From Planctomycetota bacterium (GTDB lineage Bacteria > Planctomycetota > UBA1135 > UBA2386), in assembly GCA_020425915.1 (NCBI GenBank), contig JAGQQZ010000504.1, positions 1 to 6,669 on the forward strand: 6,669 bases of DNA, in the 5' to 3' direction. Below, piece after piece: positions 1-5,465 of this stretch (its first letter is position 1; every line of letters starts with the position of its first letter). Below the pieces are notes generated by a model that was not told where the DNA came from, did not search any database, and saw only the letters and a program-made list of their open reading frames with translations. The translations under genes were made by a program, and so were the position numbers.

Positions 1-159
1 CGTCGTGCCGCCGACCGTCCATTCGCGCTGCTGATCGGACTGGCATCGCAACACCGTGCCCGCAGGCCCCGGAAGGAACACGAACCTGCGTCGCACCTCT
101 CCGACACAACTGATGACGGTGACGACGAGCGCGATGATGAACAGGACGAACCAGCGCAT
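1..159 (-). CDS. Putative small lipoprotein, N-terminal part (runs off left edge)
   Basis: I do not recognise a family. The 53 visible residues begin with a short hydrophobic signal-like stretch (MRWFVLFIIALVVTVISC) whose end, V15-I16-S17-C18, fits a lipobox, so Cys18 would be the lipidated residue. After it come a basic patch (RRR) and a stretch with Gly/Pro, a second Cys and Trp (QREWTVGG). The ATG at 157-159 is the only usable start: the next upstream in-frame codon of note is a TAG at 187-189, with no other start between. No clear Shine-Dalgarno sequence is visible. The gene diverges from the K+ uptake operon across a 211-bp gap. It could instead be a single-TM anchored protein; the missing C-terminus would decide. 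Lipobox and hydrophobic stretch are seen; membrane location is inferred. Confidence 0.6.
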   Translation of the reverse strand, partial: MRWFVLFIIALVVTVISCVGEVRRRFVFLPGPAGTVLRCQSDQQREWTVGGTT

Positions 160-370
160 GCGAACGGCCGCGGAGGGAAGGACGGTCTAGAGAGCACGAT
201 ACCAGGATCGGACGCCGACATGCGGCGACCGACCGCAGTTGGAAAACTCGACGCCCCCGCACGACACCGCACTAGGATGAGCGCGCGATGAACTTCGCGA
301 CACGCTGGACGCATGCGGCGCCGAGACGGCTCCGATCGGCAGAGCCCCCTGCTCTCTGGCTCGTGGCGCC
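160..370. promoter_or_regulatory. Divergent intergenic region upstream of K+ uptake operon
   Basis: This 211-bp gap separates the leftward lipoprotein gene from the rightward potassium operon, so promoters for both should lie here. I find no convincing -35/-10 pair. TAGGAT at 273-278 resembles a -10 box but lacks a well-spaced -35. It contains a short reading frame at 288-374 and a potential stem at 317-370, listed separately, and a perfect 8-bp palindrome CCGATCGG at 332-339. Confidence 0.4.
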
Positions 371-374
371 GTGA
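288..374 (+). CDS. Possible 28-codon leader ORF overlapping ktrB start
   Basis: An ATG at 288 opens a frame of 28 codons (begins MNFATRWTHAAPRR, ends ALWLVAP) whose TGA at 372-374 overlaps the GTG start of the downstream channel gene as GTGA. An AGGA at 274-277 lies 10 bases before the ATG, better than anything directly in front of the channel gene itself. Such overlaps usually mean translational coupling, so this may be a leader peptide that delivers ribosomes to a start codon without its own ribosome-binding site. The peptide resembles nothing I know, has no signal peptide, and its third-position GC is only moderate. It may be chance. Confidence 0.3.
   Translation: MNFATRWTHAAPRRLRSAEPPALWLVAP
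317..370 (+). promoter_or_regulatory. Potential stem-loop immediately before ktrB start
   Basis: GGCGCC at 317-322 can pair with GGCGCC at 365-370, continued after a two-base bulge by GAG (323-325) with CTC (360-362). Inside lies a small hairpin, AGAGC (341-345) with GCTCT (351-355) and loop CCCCT. The outer stem closes directly before the GTG start at 371, which would bury the initiation region. It could modulate translation of the channel gene, but short GC-rich stems are common in such DNA. Confidence 0.3.
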
Positions 375-2431
375 ACACCGAGTCCGAACGCAGCGAGCAA
401 GTCGCGAGATCGCCACGCCGCCCGTTCTCGACCTCCAGCGGCGCGTTGCTGGCCGCGACACCGATCCCGTTCGCCGTGACCGCGTGGGCGCACGGCGGCG
501 TGGACCTGGGAACGCCGATCTGGGCCCTGGTCCTGTTGACGGCGTCGACGATCTCGCTCGCCGTGGCAGGTCTCACGATCAGCACGCACGCCCGTCCGGG
601 TCGCGTGCTCGCCACGCTCGGCACGATCGCGCCGGTGGTGCTGGCCACGCCGCACCTGTCGAAGTCGCCCGGGTTCGCGCTGCTGCTCGCGGTCTCGTCG
701 CTGGTCAGCGTCGCGATCATCTGGCGGTACGCGGCCGCGCTGTTCTCCGGTTCCCTGCAGCGTAGTCACCCCGGCCTCGGTCGGGTGCGAGGCTCCGCGG
801 CGGTGGCGATCATGTTCTGGCTCGTGGTCGGGATCAGCGGCGAGCACGTCGGCTTCGCGATCTGCGCTTCGGTCGGGGTCTCGATGCTCGTCGCGATCAC
901 GATCGGCGTCGTGTGGCTGATCCAACGCCGGCACAGCACGAATCCACGGACCCGCACGCTGACGGCCGCGCTGCTCGCCACGTTCGCCCTCGGCGCAGCC
1001 GCGCACGAAGACCCCTGGTCGCTCGTGAGCAGCGCGGCGGTCTACGCGCTGATCGCGACCGTGTTCGGACCTCGCACCGAGCGACCCGGGCTCGGCGAGG
1101 GTCGATGGTGGTCGACGCTGATCGAGCACCCCGAGCGGATGCTCGTGAGCACGTTCGTGACGATGGCCGCGATCGGCGCGGTGGTCCTCGCGCTGCCCCA
1201 GAGTTCCGCGGACGGCGCGAGCATCGGCGGCCTGGATGCAGCGTTCACGTCGATCAGTGCCGTCTGCGTCACGGGGTTGATCGTGTGCGACACGCCGGTG
1301 GACTTCACGTTCCTCGGGCAAGTGGCGTTGCTCGTCCTGATCCAACTCGGCGGCCTGGGGATCATGACGTTCTCCACAGCAGCCCTTCGCGTGCTCGGCG
1401 GCCGGATGAGCCTGAAACAGGAGTCCGCCGTCGCGCACCTGATCGGTGCGAGGGACCGCAGCCGCCTGGTGGCCTCGGCCCAGGACGTGCTTCGCGTGAC
1501 CTTCGTCGTCGAAGGCGTCGGCGCAGTCGTGTTGGCGTCGCTGTTCCTGCTGCACGGCGAGTCGTTCGGTGCCGCGTGCTGGCAGGGATGCTTCACGGCC
1601 GTTTCCGCGTTCTGCAACGCCGGATTCGCGCTGCACAGCGACAGCCTGATTCCATACCAGGAGGCGCCGCTGGTCCTCCACGTCGTCGCGGCACTGATCG
1701 TGATCGGCGGCCTGTCTCCAGCCGTCGTCCTCGCGCTCACGACCCGTCGTGATCCGTTTCGCCCCACGGCGATCCACATCAAGATCTGCCTGCTGTCGGC
1801 GATCGTGCTGTTGGTGACCGGCTTCGTGCTGTTCCTGATGTGGGAATGGGACCGTTCGCTCATCGGTCTGTCGGTCATGGACAAGATCCACAACGCGTGG
1901 TTCCAATCCGTCACGTTGCGCACCGCCGGTTTCAACTCGGTGGACGTCGCGGCGGTCCACCCGGCGACCTACGTCCTGATGCTCGGGATGATGTTCGTCG
2001 GCGCGAGCCCCGGCGGGACCGCGGGAGGGATCAAGACGACGACCGCCGTCGTGCTGCTGCTCTCCGTCGTCCATACGATTCGCGGCAGCACGAGCGTCTC
2101 CGTGTTCGGCCGACGGATCTCCGAACGCACCGTGCAGCGCGCCTCGGTCATCGTCACCGTCGCGACGCTCGGCGCCCTCGTCGCCGTCATCGCGTTGCTG
2201 CTGACGCAGCGCATCCCGTTGCCCGCAGCGCTGTTCGAGGTCGTCTCCGCGCTCGGCACCGTGGGCCTCAGCCAGGGCGCCACTTCCCAGCTCGACGACG
2301 TCGGAAAAGTCATCATCCTCCTCTGCATGTTCGTTGGCCGGATCGGCGGCCTCAGCATCATGATGTTCATGAGCCAGCGTGGTTCGACCGGAGGCATCGT
2401 CCTGCCGACGGAAGACGTCGACGTCGGCTGA
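371..2431 (+). CDS. ktrB: TrkH/KtrB-family K+ uptake channel subunit with long N-terminal membrane extension
   Basis: Inner-membrane K+ translocating subunit that works with the RCK protein encoded next. The C-terminal ~440 residues carry the four pore repeats: filter 1 VCVTGL (Gly302), filter 2 SAFCNAGF (Gly418), filter 3 TLRTAGF (Gly520) and filter 4 SALGTVGLS (Gly632). All four filter glycines are present, as in K+-selective KtrB. The family's intramembrane gating-loop signature GASPGGTAGGIKTTT is at 544-558, and Arg657 in GRIGG sits in the last pore helix as in relatives. Residues ~24-235 are an extra hydrophobic block of about eight predicted segments (near 24-40, 47-70, 78-93, 100-127, 141-155, 159-184, 197-212, 217-232), so the protein has 686 residues against about 445-485 for typical KtrB/TrkH. 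The GTG start is chosen because no Met occurs before residue 148 and the first hydrophobic segment begins near residue 22; it has no clear Shine-Dalgarno sequence. First gene of a three-gene operon. Confidence 0.94.
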   Translation: MNTESERSEQVARSPRRPFSTSSGALLAATPIPFAVTAWAHGGVDLGTPIWALVLLTASTISLAVAGLTISTHARPGRVLATLGTIAPVVLATPHLSKSPGFALLLAVSSLVSVAIIWRYAAALFSGSLQRSHPGLGRVRGSAAVAIMFWLVVGISGEHVGFAICASVGVSMLVAITIGVVWLIQRRHSTNPRTRTLTAALLATFALGAAAHEDPWSLVSSAAVYALIATVFGPRTERPGLGEGRWWSTLIEHPERMLVSTFVTMAAIGAVVLALPQSSADGASIGGLDAAFTSISAVCVTGLIVCDTPVDFTFLGQVALLVLIQLGGLGIMTFSTAALRVLGGRMSLKQESAVAHLIGARDRSRLVASAQDVLRVTFVVEGVGAVVLASLFLLHGESFGAACWQGCFTAVSAFCNAGFALHSDSLIPYQEAPLVLHVVAALIVIGGLSPAVVLALTTRRDPFRPTAIHIKICLLSAIVLLVTGFVLFLMWEWDRSLIGLSVMDKIHNAWFQSVTLRTAGFNSVDVAAVHPATYVLMLGMMFVGASPGGTAGGIKTTTAVVLLLSVVHTIRGSTSVSVFGRRISERTVQRASVIVTVATLGALVAVIALLLTQRIPLPAALFEVVSALGTVGLSQGATSQLDDVGKVIILLCMFVGRIGGLSIMMFMSQRGSTGGIVLPTEDVDVG

Positions 2432-2433
2432 CC

Positions 2434-2439
2434 AAGGAA
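2434..2439 (+). promoter_or_regulatory. Ribosome-binding site of ktrA
   Basis: AAGGAA lies 6 bases before the ATG at 2446, inside the 14-base gap after the ktrB stop. It fixes the start of the RCK gene at MPRPKQQ rather than at any upstream codon in the same frame, which stays open back into ktrB. Confidence 0.7.
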
Positions 2440-2445
2440 CCAACC

Positions 2446-3114
2446 ATGCCACGTCCGAAACAACAGGCCATCGTGATCGGTCTCGGCCAGTTCGGGACCG
2501 CCGTCGCTCGCACGCTCGCCGAACGCGGGGTCGAGGTCCTCGCGATCGATTCGGCGGAGGACCGCGTGCAGGCGATCTCGACGCAGGTCGCCGAGGCCAT
2601 GTGCTTCGACGCCACCGACCATGAAGCCGTCCAGCGCACGTCACCGGACCTTCGCGACGTGTGCGTGTGCGCGATCGGTGACGAAGGGCGAGAGGCCTCG
2701 ATCATCTGCACGGCGCTGCTACGGCAGGCCGGAGCGAAGCGCGTCATCGCCCGCGCCAACGATGACGTCCACGCGCGCATCCTGAACCTGGTGGGCGCGC
2801 ACCAGATCGTGAACCCCGAGCGCGCGTTCGGCGAGCGATTCGCGAGCCAGATCGTCCACGAGGGCGTCAAGGGCGAGATGCTGCTCGGCGAGGGCGTCCT
2901 GCTCAGCGAGGTCGAGACGCCGGAGGCGTTCGTGTCGCACTCGCTCGGCGAACTGCGGCTGCCGAATCGGTTCGGCGTCACGGTCGTCGCGATCCGCAAG
3001 CACGAGAGCGGCGCCGTCGTGCTACCGGACGCGAACACGACGCTCGAGTCCGGCGACGCCATCGTCCTGGTCGCACGCGATGGCGCGGTCGCGCAGATGA
3101 TGGAGAAGAGCTGA
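2446..3114 (+). CDS. ktrA: KtrA/TrkA-type RCK regulatory subunit of K+ uptake system
   Basis: Cytoplasmic nucleotide-binding gating subunit that assembles as a ring on the KtrB/TrkH channel and switches it according to bound nucleotide (ATP/ADP or NAD(H) in characterised relatives). The N-terminal RCK_N Rossmann fold is clear: GLGQFG at 12-17 (GxGxxG), Asp35 at the end of strand two (VLAID), FDATD at 54-58, and the RANDDVHARIL motif followed by GAHQIVNPE near 125-145. Residues ~140-222 form one RCK_C domain (LPNRFGVTVVAI, then LESGDAIVLV). With one RCK_N/RCK_C pair and 222 residues it is KtrA-like rather than the duplicated ~460-residue E. coli TrkA. It starts 14 bases after the channel gene and ends 2 bases before the next ATG, consistent with co-translation and stoichiometric assembly. 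Confidence 0.96.
   Translation: MPRPKQQAIVIGLGQFGTAVARTLAERGVEVLAIDSAEDRVQAISTQVAEAMCFDATDHEAVQRTSPDLRDVCVCAIGDEGREASIICTALLRQAGAKRVIARANDDVHARILNLVGAHQIVNPERAFGERFASQIVHEGVKGEMLLGEGVLLSEVETPEAFVSHSLGELRLPNRFGVTVVAIRKHESGAVVLPDANTTLESGDAIVLVARDGAVAQMMEKS
3102..3107 (+). promoter_or_regulatory. Ribosome-binding site of the HAMP-like gene
   Basis: GGAGAA lies inside the last codons of ktrA, 9 bases before the ATG at 3117. The ktrA stop and this ATG are 2 bases apart, so the two genes are very probably translated from one message. Confidence 0.55.
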
Positions 3115-3116
3115 CC

Positions 3117-3830
3117 ATGCGACTCCAAGCCGAACTGGCAGCCGTCGTCCTCGGCTACGTGGCGATGAACCTGCTCCTGGTCTTCGCCGCGATCGGCCTG
3201 TTCGTGCGCATGGGCCCCGCGATCGAGGGGATCCTGCTCCGCAACGACGCGACGATCGTCGCCGCCGAGGACGTCCTGGAGGTACTGGCGAGAACGTCGA
3301 CATCGACCGTCGACACGCTGGATCGCGAGCGAATCGCCGCGGCGCTGACCCGCGCCAGCAACAACATCACCGAGAGCGGCGAAGCGCCGGTCATCGTATC
3401 CATCGAGGCGAACGTCGAGCCCGCGCTCGAAGGCGACGCGGAAGCGCGCACCGCCCTCGTCAGCGACCTACGGTCGCTGATCGCGATCAACCGGAACGCG
3501 ATGCGGGCCGTCGACGAAGAAGCCCAACGCCTCGGCTCCGCCGGCGCGTGGGCCGCGGCATTCGTCGGCTTCGTCTCCCTCGGACTCTGCCTGCTGCTCG
3601 GTCGGAACCTGGGCAATCGCATCGTGCGCCCGATCCTCGAGCTTCGGCAGGTGCTGGCCGCGGCACACGGCGGCGACCGATTCCGGCGGTGCGCGATCCA
3701 ACGCGCACCCGCCGAGCTGTGCGAATCGCTGGCGGGGGTGAATCAGCTACTCGATGCGCGGTCGTTGGCGCTGGGTGACGAGTCGGACGAGCCGGCTGTC
3801 TCGCGGCCGGAGCCGAGCGGGCGAGCCTGA
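3117..3830 (+). CDS. Two-TM membrane protein with extracytoplasmic helical domain and HAMP-like segment, no output domain
   Basis: This has the architecture of the front half of a sensor kinase or chemoreceptor. TM1 is at about 8-30; residues ~31-142 are a polar, Ala/Glu/Arg-rich, probably four-helix extracytoplasmic domain; TM2 is at ~143-162; residues ~163-213 resemble a HAMP linker (NRIVRPILELRQVL with Pro172, then GGD at 185-187, then LAGVNQLLD with Asn209). The chain then ends in a short Ser/Glu/Pro-rich tail at residue 237, with no histidine kinase, GGDEF, methyl-accepting or other output domain. It is the third gene of the potassium operon, 2 bases after ktrA. I infer a sensor or accessory role for the transporter, for example sensing osmotic or envelope state and passing a HAMP movement to the channel or RCK ring, but the sequence does not show this. 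It could also be a degenerate receptor. Confidence 0.82.
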   Translation: MRLQAELAAVVLGYVAMNLLLVFAAIGLFVRMGPAIEGILLRNDATIVAAEDVLEVLARTSTSTVDTLDRERIAAALTRASNNITESGEAPVIVSIEANVEPALEGDAEARTALVSDLRSLIAINRNAMRAVDEEAQRLGSAGAWAAAFVGFVSLGLCLLLGRNLGNRIVRPILELRQVLAAAHGGDRFRRCAIQRAPAELCESLAGVNQLLDARSLALGDESDEPAVSRPEPSGRA

Positions 3831-3855
3831 GGACTCCGCCACCCCACGCCGCGAT

Positions 3856-4031
3856 TCAGAAGTCGTACTGGCAGTAGAGGTTGAAGCGGAACATGTCGCC
3901 CTGCTGCGTGCCGACCCAGTCGCTCTCGACTCGGGCATGCCGCTCGGGGAGTTCGCGAGATCGGTCTCGAACTTCGCCTTCGGGTGCACGCCGTCGCGCT
4001 CTGCATGATCCTCGATGTCGGCTTCGCGCCG
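3856..4031 (-). pseudogene. Frameshifted 3' remnant of an outer-membrane beta-barrel protein gene
   Basis: Reading leftwards, the frame just after a TGA at 4032-4034 has strong third-position GC and reads like protein (ADIEDHAERDGVHPK, then FETDLANSPSGMPES). That bias collapses near 3925-3930, where good coding character moves to another frame ending GDMFRFNLYCQYDF before a TGA at 3856-3858. That ending has large hydrophobic residues at positions -1, -3, -5, -7, -9 and -11 and a terminal Phe, the classical signal of an outer-membrane beta-barrel. One missing base (or two extra) would join the halves. With no upstream coding region, since the antiporter stop is at 4042, this looks like about 58 codons left from a larger deleted gene. 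I cannot name the family. A sequencing error could explain the frameshift but not the missing N-terminal part. Confidence 0.6.
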
Positions 4032-4045
4032 TCACCGGCCGTCAC
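4028..4045. repeat. Short direct repeat GCCGTCAC at the antiporter stop
   Basis: GCCGTCAC occurs at 4028-4035 and again at 4038-4045, two bases apart. On the minus strand each copy supplies a TGA: the one at 4042-4044 ends the antiporter, the one at 4032-4034 interrupts the frame of the beta-barrel remnant. It may mark the junction of the deletion that produced the remnant, or be chance. Confidence 0.4.
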
Positions 4046-5214
4046 GACGTCGCCTGGAGCGGTCGCGCGCGGCCGAGCATGCCGCGAACGAGAGCGATCC
4101 AGGCCGGGCTGAGCGCGAGGCTGAGCGCGATCACCGCGATCGTCATCGAGTAGCCGAACTGCTCGATGAGTCGCACTTGGAAGGCGACGGATGCGAGGAC
4201 GAAACTGAACTCGCCGATCTGCGACAGCAGCGCACCGGCATAGATCGACTCCTTCCACGTACTGCCGAGCACGCGCAGGACGACCGCGTTGATCACGTTG
4301 TTCGTCACCAAGACCGCGGCGACCAGGAACAACGCGTTCCCCAGGTGCTCGACGAGGAAATCGAGGTCGAGGAGCATTCCGACCGAAAGGAAGAACACCG
4401 CGACGAAGGCGACACGGAACGGCTCGAGACTGCGGTGGACCCACTCGGTCTCCCGCGCCGCCGCGACGACCATCCCGGCGACGAACGCTCCCATCGCCGT
4501 CGACAGACCCATCAATCCGCTGACGAGAGCGAGGCTCGTCGCGACGGCGCCGCTCGCGAACACCTGGAGTTCGTGATCTCGACGAATCCAGCCCGTGAAC
4601 GGGAGCTTGACGGGGCTTCGCGCGACTCCGACGCAGAGCAGGACGAGCCCGATCCCACCCACGAGTTGGAACGCCCATACCCCCGTCTCCCCGACCGGTT
4701 CGCCCATGATCCCGATGACGCCGAGCATCGGAATGATCGCCAGGTCCTGGACGAGCAGGACGCCCAGCACGTCGCGTCCGACGTCGGTATCCAACTCGCC
4801 CCGGTCCTTGAGCAGCTTGAGCACGACGGCGGTGCTGCTCAGGCTGATCACCATGCCGAGGACGATGCTGCGCGGTAGCGGCCACGACAGCAACGCACCG
4901 ATCCCGAGCACACTCGCCACGCTGATGACGACCTGAATCGCCGTCCCGATCACGGCGACGCGCCAGCTCTGGATCAACTGCCGCGGCGAGACCTCCATGC
5001 CGACGAAGAACATCAACAGCACGAGGCCGATCGACCCCATGTGCTGAATCACCTCGGTGTCCTCGACGAGGCCAGCGCCCTGCGGTCCCAATGCGACGCC
5101 GGCGACGAGGTACGCCACGACGTGTGGCTGCCGCAGCACACGCAGTACGAGCGCGATCGCCAGGAGCGTCAGCAGGACGGCCACGAGCGTGGGCAACAGC
5201 GGATCGACGTGCAC
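4042..5214 (-). CDS. CPA2 (Kef-type) cation:proton antiporter, membrane domain only
   Basis: Inner-membrane antiporter of the Na+/H+ exchanger superfamily, CPA2 branch, probably exchanging K+ or Na+ for H+. Family blocks appear in order: QPHVVAYLVAGVALGPQG (29-46), GLVLLMFFVGMEVS (63-76), SLSSTAVVLKLL (124-135), the ion-binding segment VLLVQDLAIIPML with Gln156-Asp157, GLSTAMGAFVAGMVV (236-250), FFLSVGMLLDL (274-284) and SQIGEFSFVL (331-340). About 12-13 hydrophobic segments fill all 390 residues. Full-length KefB/KefC (~600 residues) carry a C-terminal RCK/TrkA_N domain that is absent here: the chain stops after the last helix (GRARPLQATS). The start is GTG (5212-5214), supported by GAGGAG 7 bases upstream at 5222-5227. 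The gene converges on the K+ uptake operon, so import and possible export systems lie tail to tail. The exchanged ion cannot be read from the sequence. Confidence 0.94.
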   Translation of the reverse strand: MHVDPLLPTLVAVLLTLLAIALVLRVLRQPHVVAYLVAGVALGPQGAGLVEDTEVIQHMGSIGLVLLMFFVGMEVSPRQLIQSWRVAVIGTAIQVVISVASVLGIGALLSWPLPRSIVLGMVISLSSTAVVLKLLKDRGELDTDVGRDVLGVLLVQDLAIIPMLGVIGIMGEPVGETGVWAFQLVGGIGLVLLCVGVARSPVKLPFTGWIRRDHELQVFASGAVATSLALVSGLMGLSTAMGAFVAGMVVAAARETEWVHRSLEPFRVAFVAVFFLSVGMLLDLDFLVEHLGNALFLVAAVLVTNNVINAVVLRVLGSTWKESIYAGALLSQIGEFSFVLASVAFQVRLIEQFGYSMTIAVIALSLALSPAWIALVRGMLGRARPLQATS

Positions 5215-5221
5215 GGCGTGG

Positions 5222-5227
5222 CTCCTC
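5222..5227 (-). promoter_or_regulatory. Ribosome-binding site deciding the GTG start of the antiporter
   Basis: On the minus strand this reads GAGGAG, 7 bases before the GTG at 5212-5214, a good match in sequence and spacing that supports the non-ATG start. Confidence 0.65.
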
Positions 5228-5234
5228 GGTCAAA

Positions 5235-5265
5235 CGGACCGCGGCATGTTAGGCGGATCGGTCCG
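5235..5265 (-). promoter_or_regulatory. Inverted repeat upstream of antiporter, possible operator
   Basis: CGGACCG (5235-5241) and CGGTCCG (5259-5265) form a perfect 7-bp inverted repeat with a 17-bp spacer. The spacer holds TAACAT on the minus strand (5246-5251), a plausible -10 element for the antiporter about 32 bases before its start codon. A repeat flanking a -10 box is a typical repressor-site layout; it could also form a hairpin in the 5' leader. No strong -35 is visible. Confidence 0.35.
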
Positions 5266-5381
5266 AGAAACGACCGTGCGGCTCACGAGGCGGTTGGGCA
5301 GGGACCGCCGGAAGTCGGATCGACGCTCGTCGCCGCTGGGTCCCGGCCTCGAGCGTCCGAACCCACGCCGATGGCCACCGC

Positions 5382-5391
5382 GCGCTAGCGC
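5382..5391. repeat. 10-bp perfect palindrome GCGCTAGCGC
   Basis: A perfect self-complementary decamer lies in the divergent gap between antiporter and globin, 10 bases before the ATG at 5401. Overlapping it, TAGCG (5386-5390) can pair with CGCTA (5397-5401). It might be a protein-binding site for the globin promoter region, but no promoter elements are recognisable around it. Confidence 0.3.
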
Positions 5392-5400
5392 AAGCTCGCT

Positions 5401-5442
5401 ATGGATCCGAACACGCGTCGACTCGACGCTGCTGCCCCATGA
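5401..5442 (+). CDS. Possible 13-codon leader ORF overlapping globin start
   Basis: ATG at 5401 opens a 13-codon frame (MDPNTRRLDAAAP) ending in TGA at 5440-5442, which overlaps the globin ATG as ATGA. The globin start has no Shine-Dalgarno sequence of its own and lies in a predicted hairpin, so a ribosome finishing this leader could both open the structure and re-initiate. The leader itself has no clear ribosome-binding site. No known attenuator peptide is recognised. Coincidence is possible. Confidence 0.3.
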   Translation: MDPNTRRLDAAAP

Positions 5443-5465
5443 AGGCAGCACTCTCCGAGTCGACG
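5416..5465 (+). promoter_or_regulatory. Nested inverted repeats with the globin start codon in the loop
   Basis: CGTCGACTCG (5416-5425) pairs perfectly with CGAGTCGACG (5456-5465). Inside, TGCTGCC (5430-5436) pairs perfectly with GGCAGCA (5444-5450). The apical loop is the seven bases CCATGAA (5437-5443), which contain the globin ATG and the overlapping TGA. The two stems are separated by an internal loop of 4 and 5 bases. As RNA this would be a stable structure enclosing the initiation region, a candidate translational switch; as DNA it could be a dyad operator. Confidence 0.5.

Noticed and set aside
160..370. c-di-AMP-type riboswitch or other known K+ leader RNA before ktrB
   Set aside because: The region has only short GC-rich stems. 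I recognise none of the conserved core of a known riboswitch, so only a generic stem is reported.
272..2644. 790-codon open frame on the minus strand opposite ktrB
   Set aside because: Its product is a monotonous run of Arg, Asp, His, Glu and Gln without domains, the usual shadow of a GC-rich gene. The opposite strand encodes a clear TrkH protein with all filter motifs.
3831..3855. Bidirectional terminator between the K+ operon and the minus-strand genes
   Set aside because: Only an interrupted GGCGAG/CTCCGCC pairing is visible, with no T-tract on either strand; not enough to call.
3743..5233. 496-codon minus-strand frame overlapping the antiporter
   Set aside because: Arg/Ala-rich product without motifs, out of frame with the antiporter, whose family signatures are unmistakable; a shadow frame.
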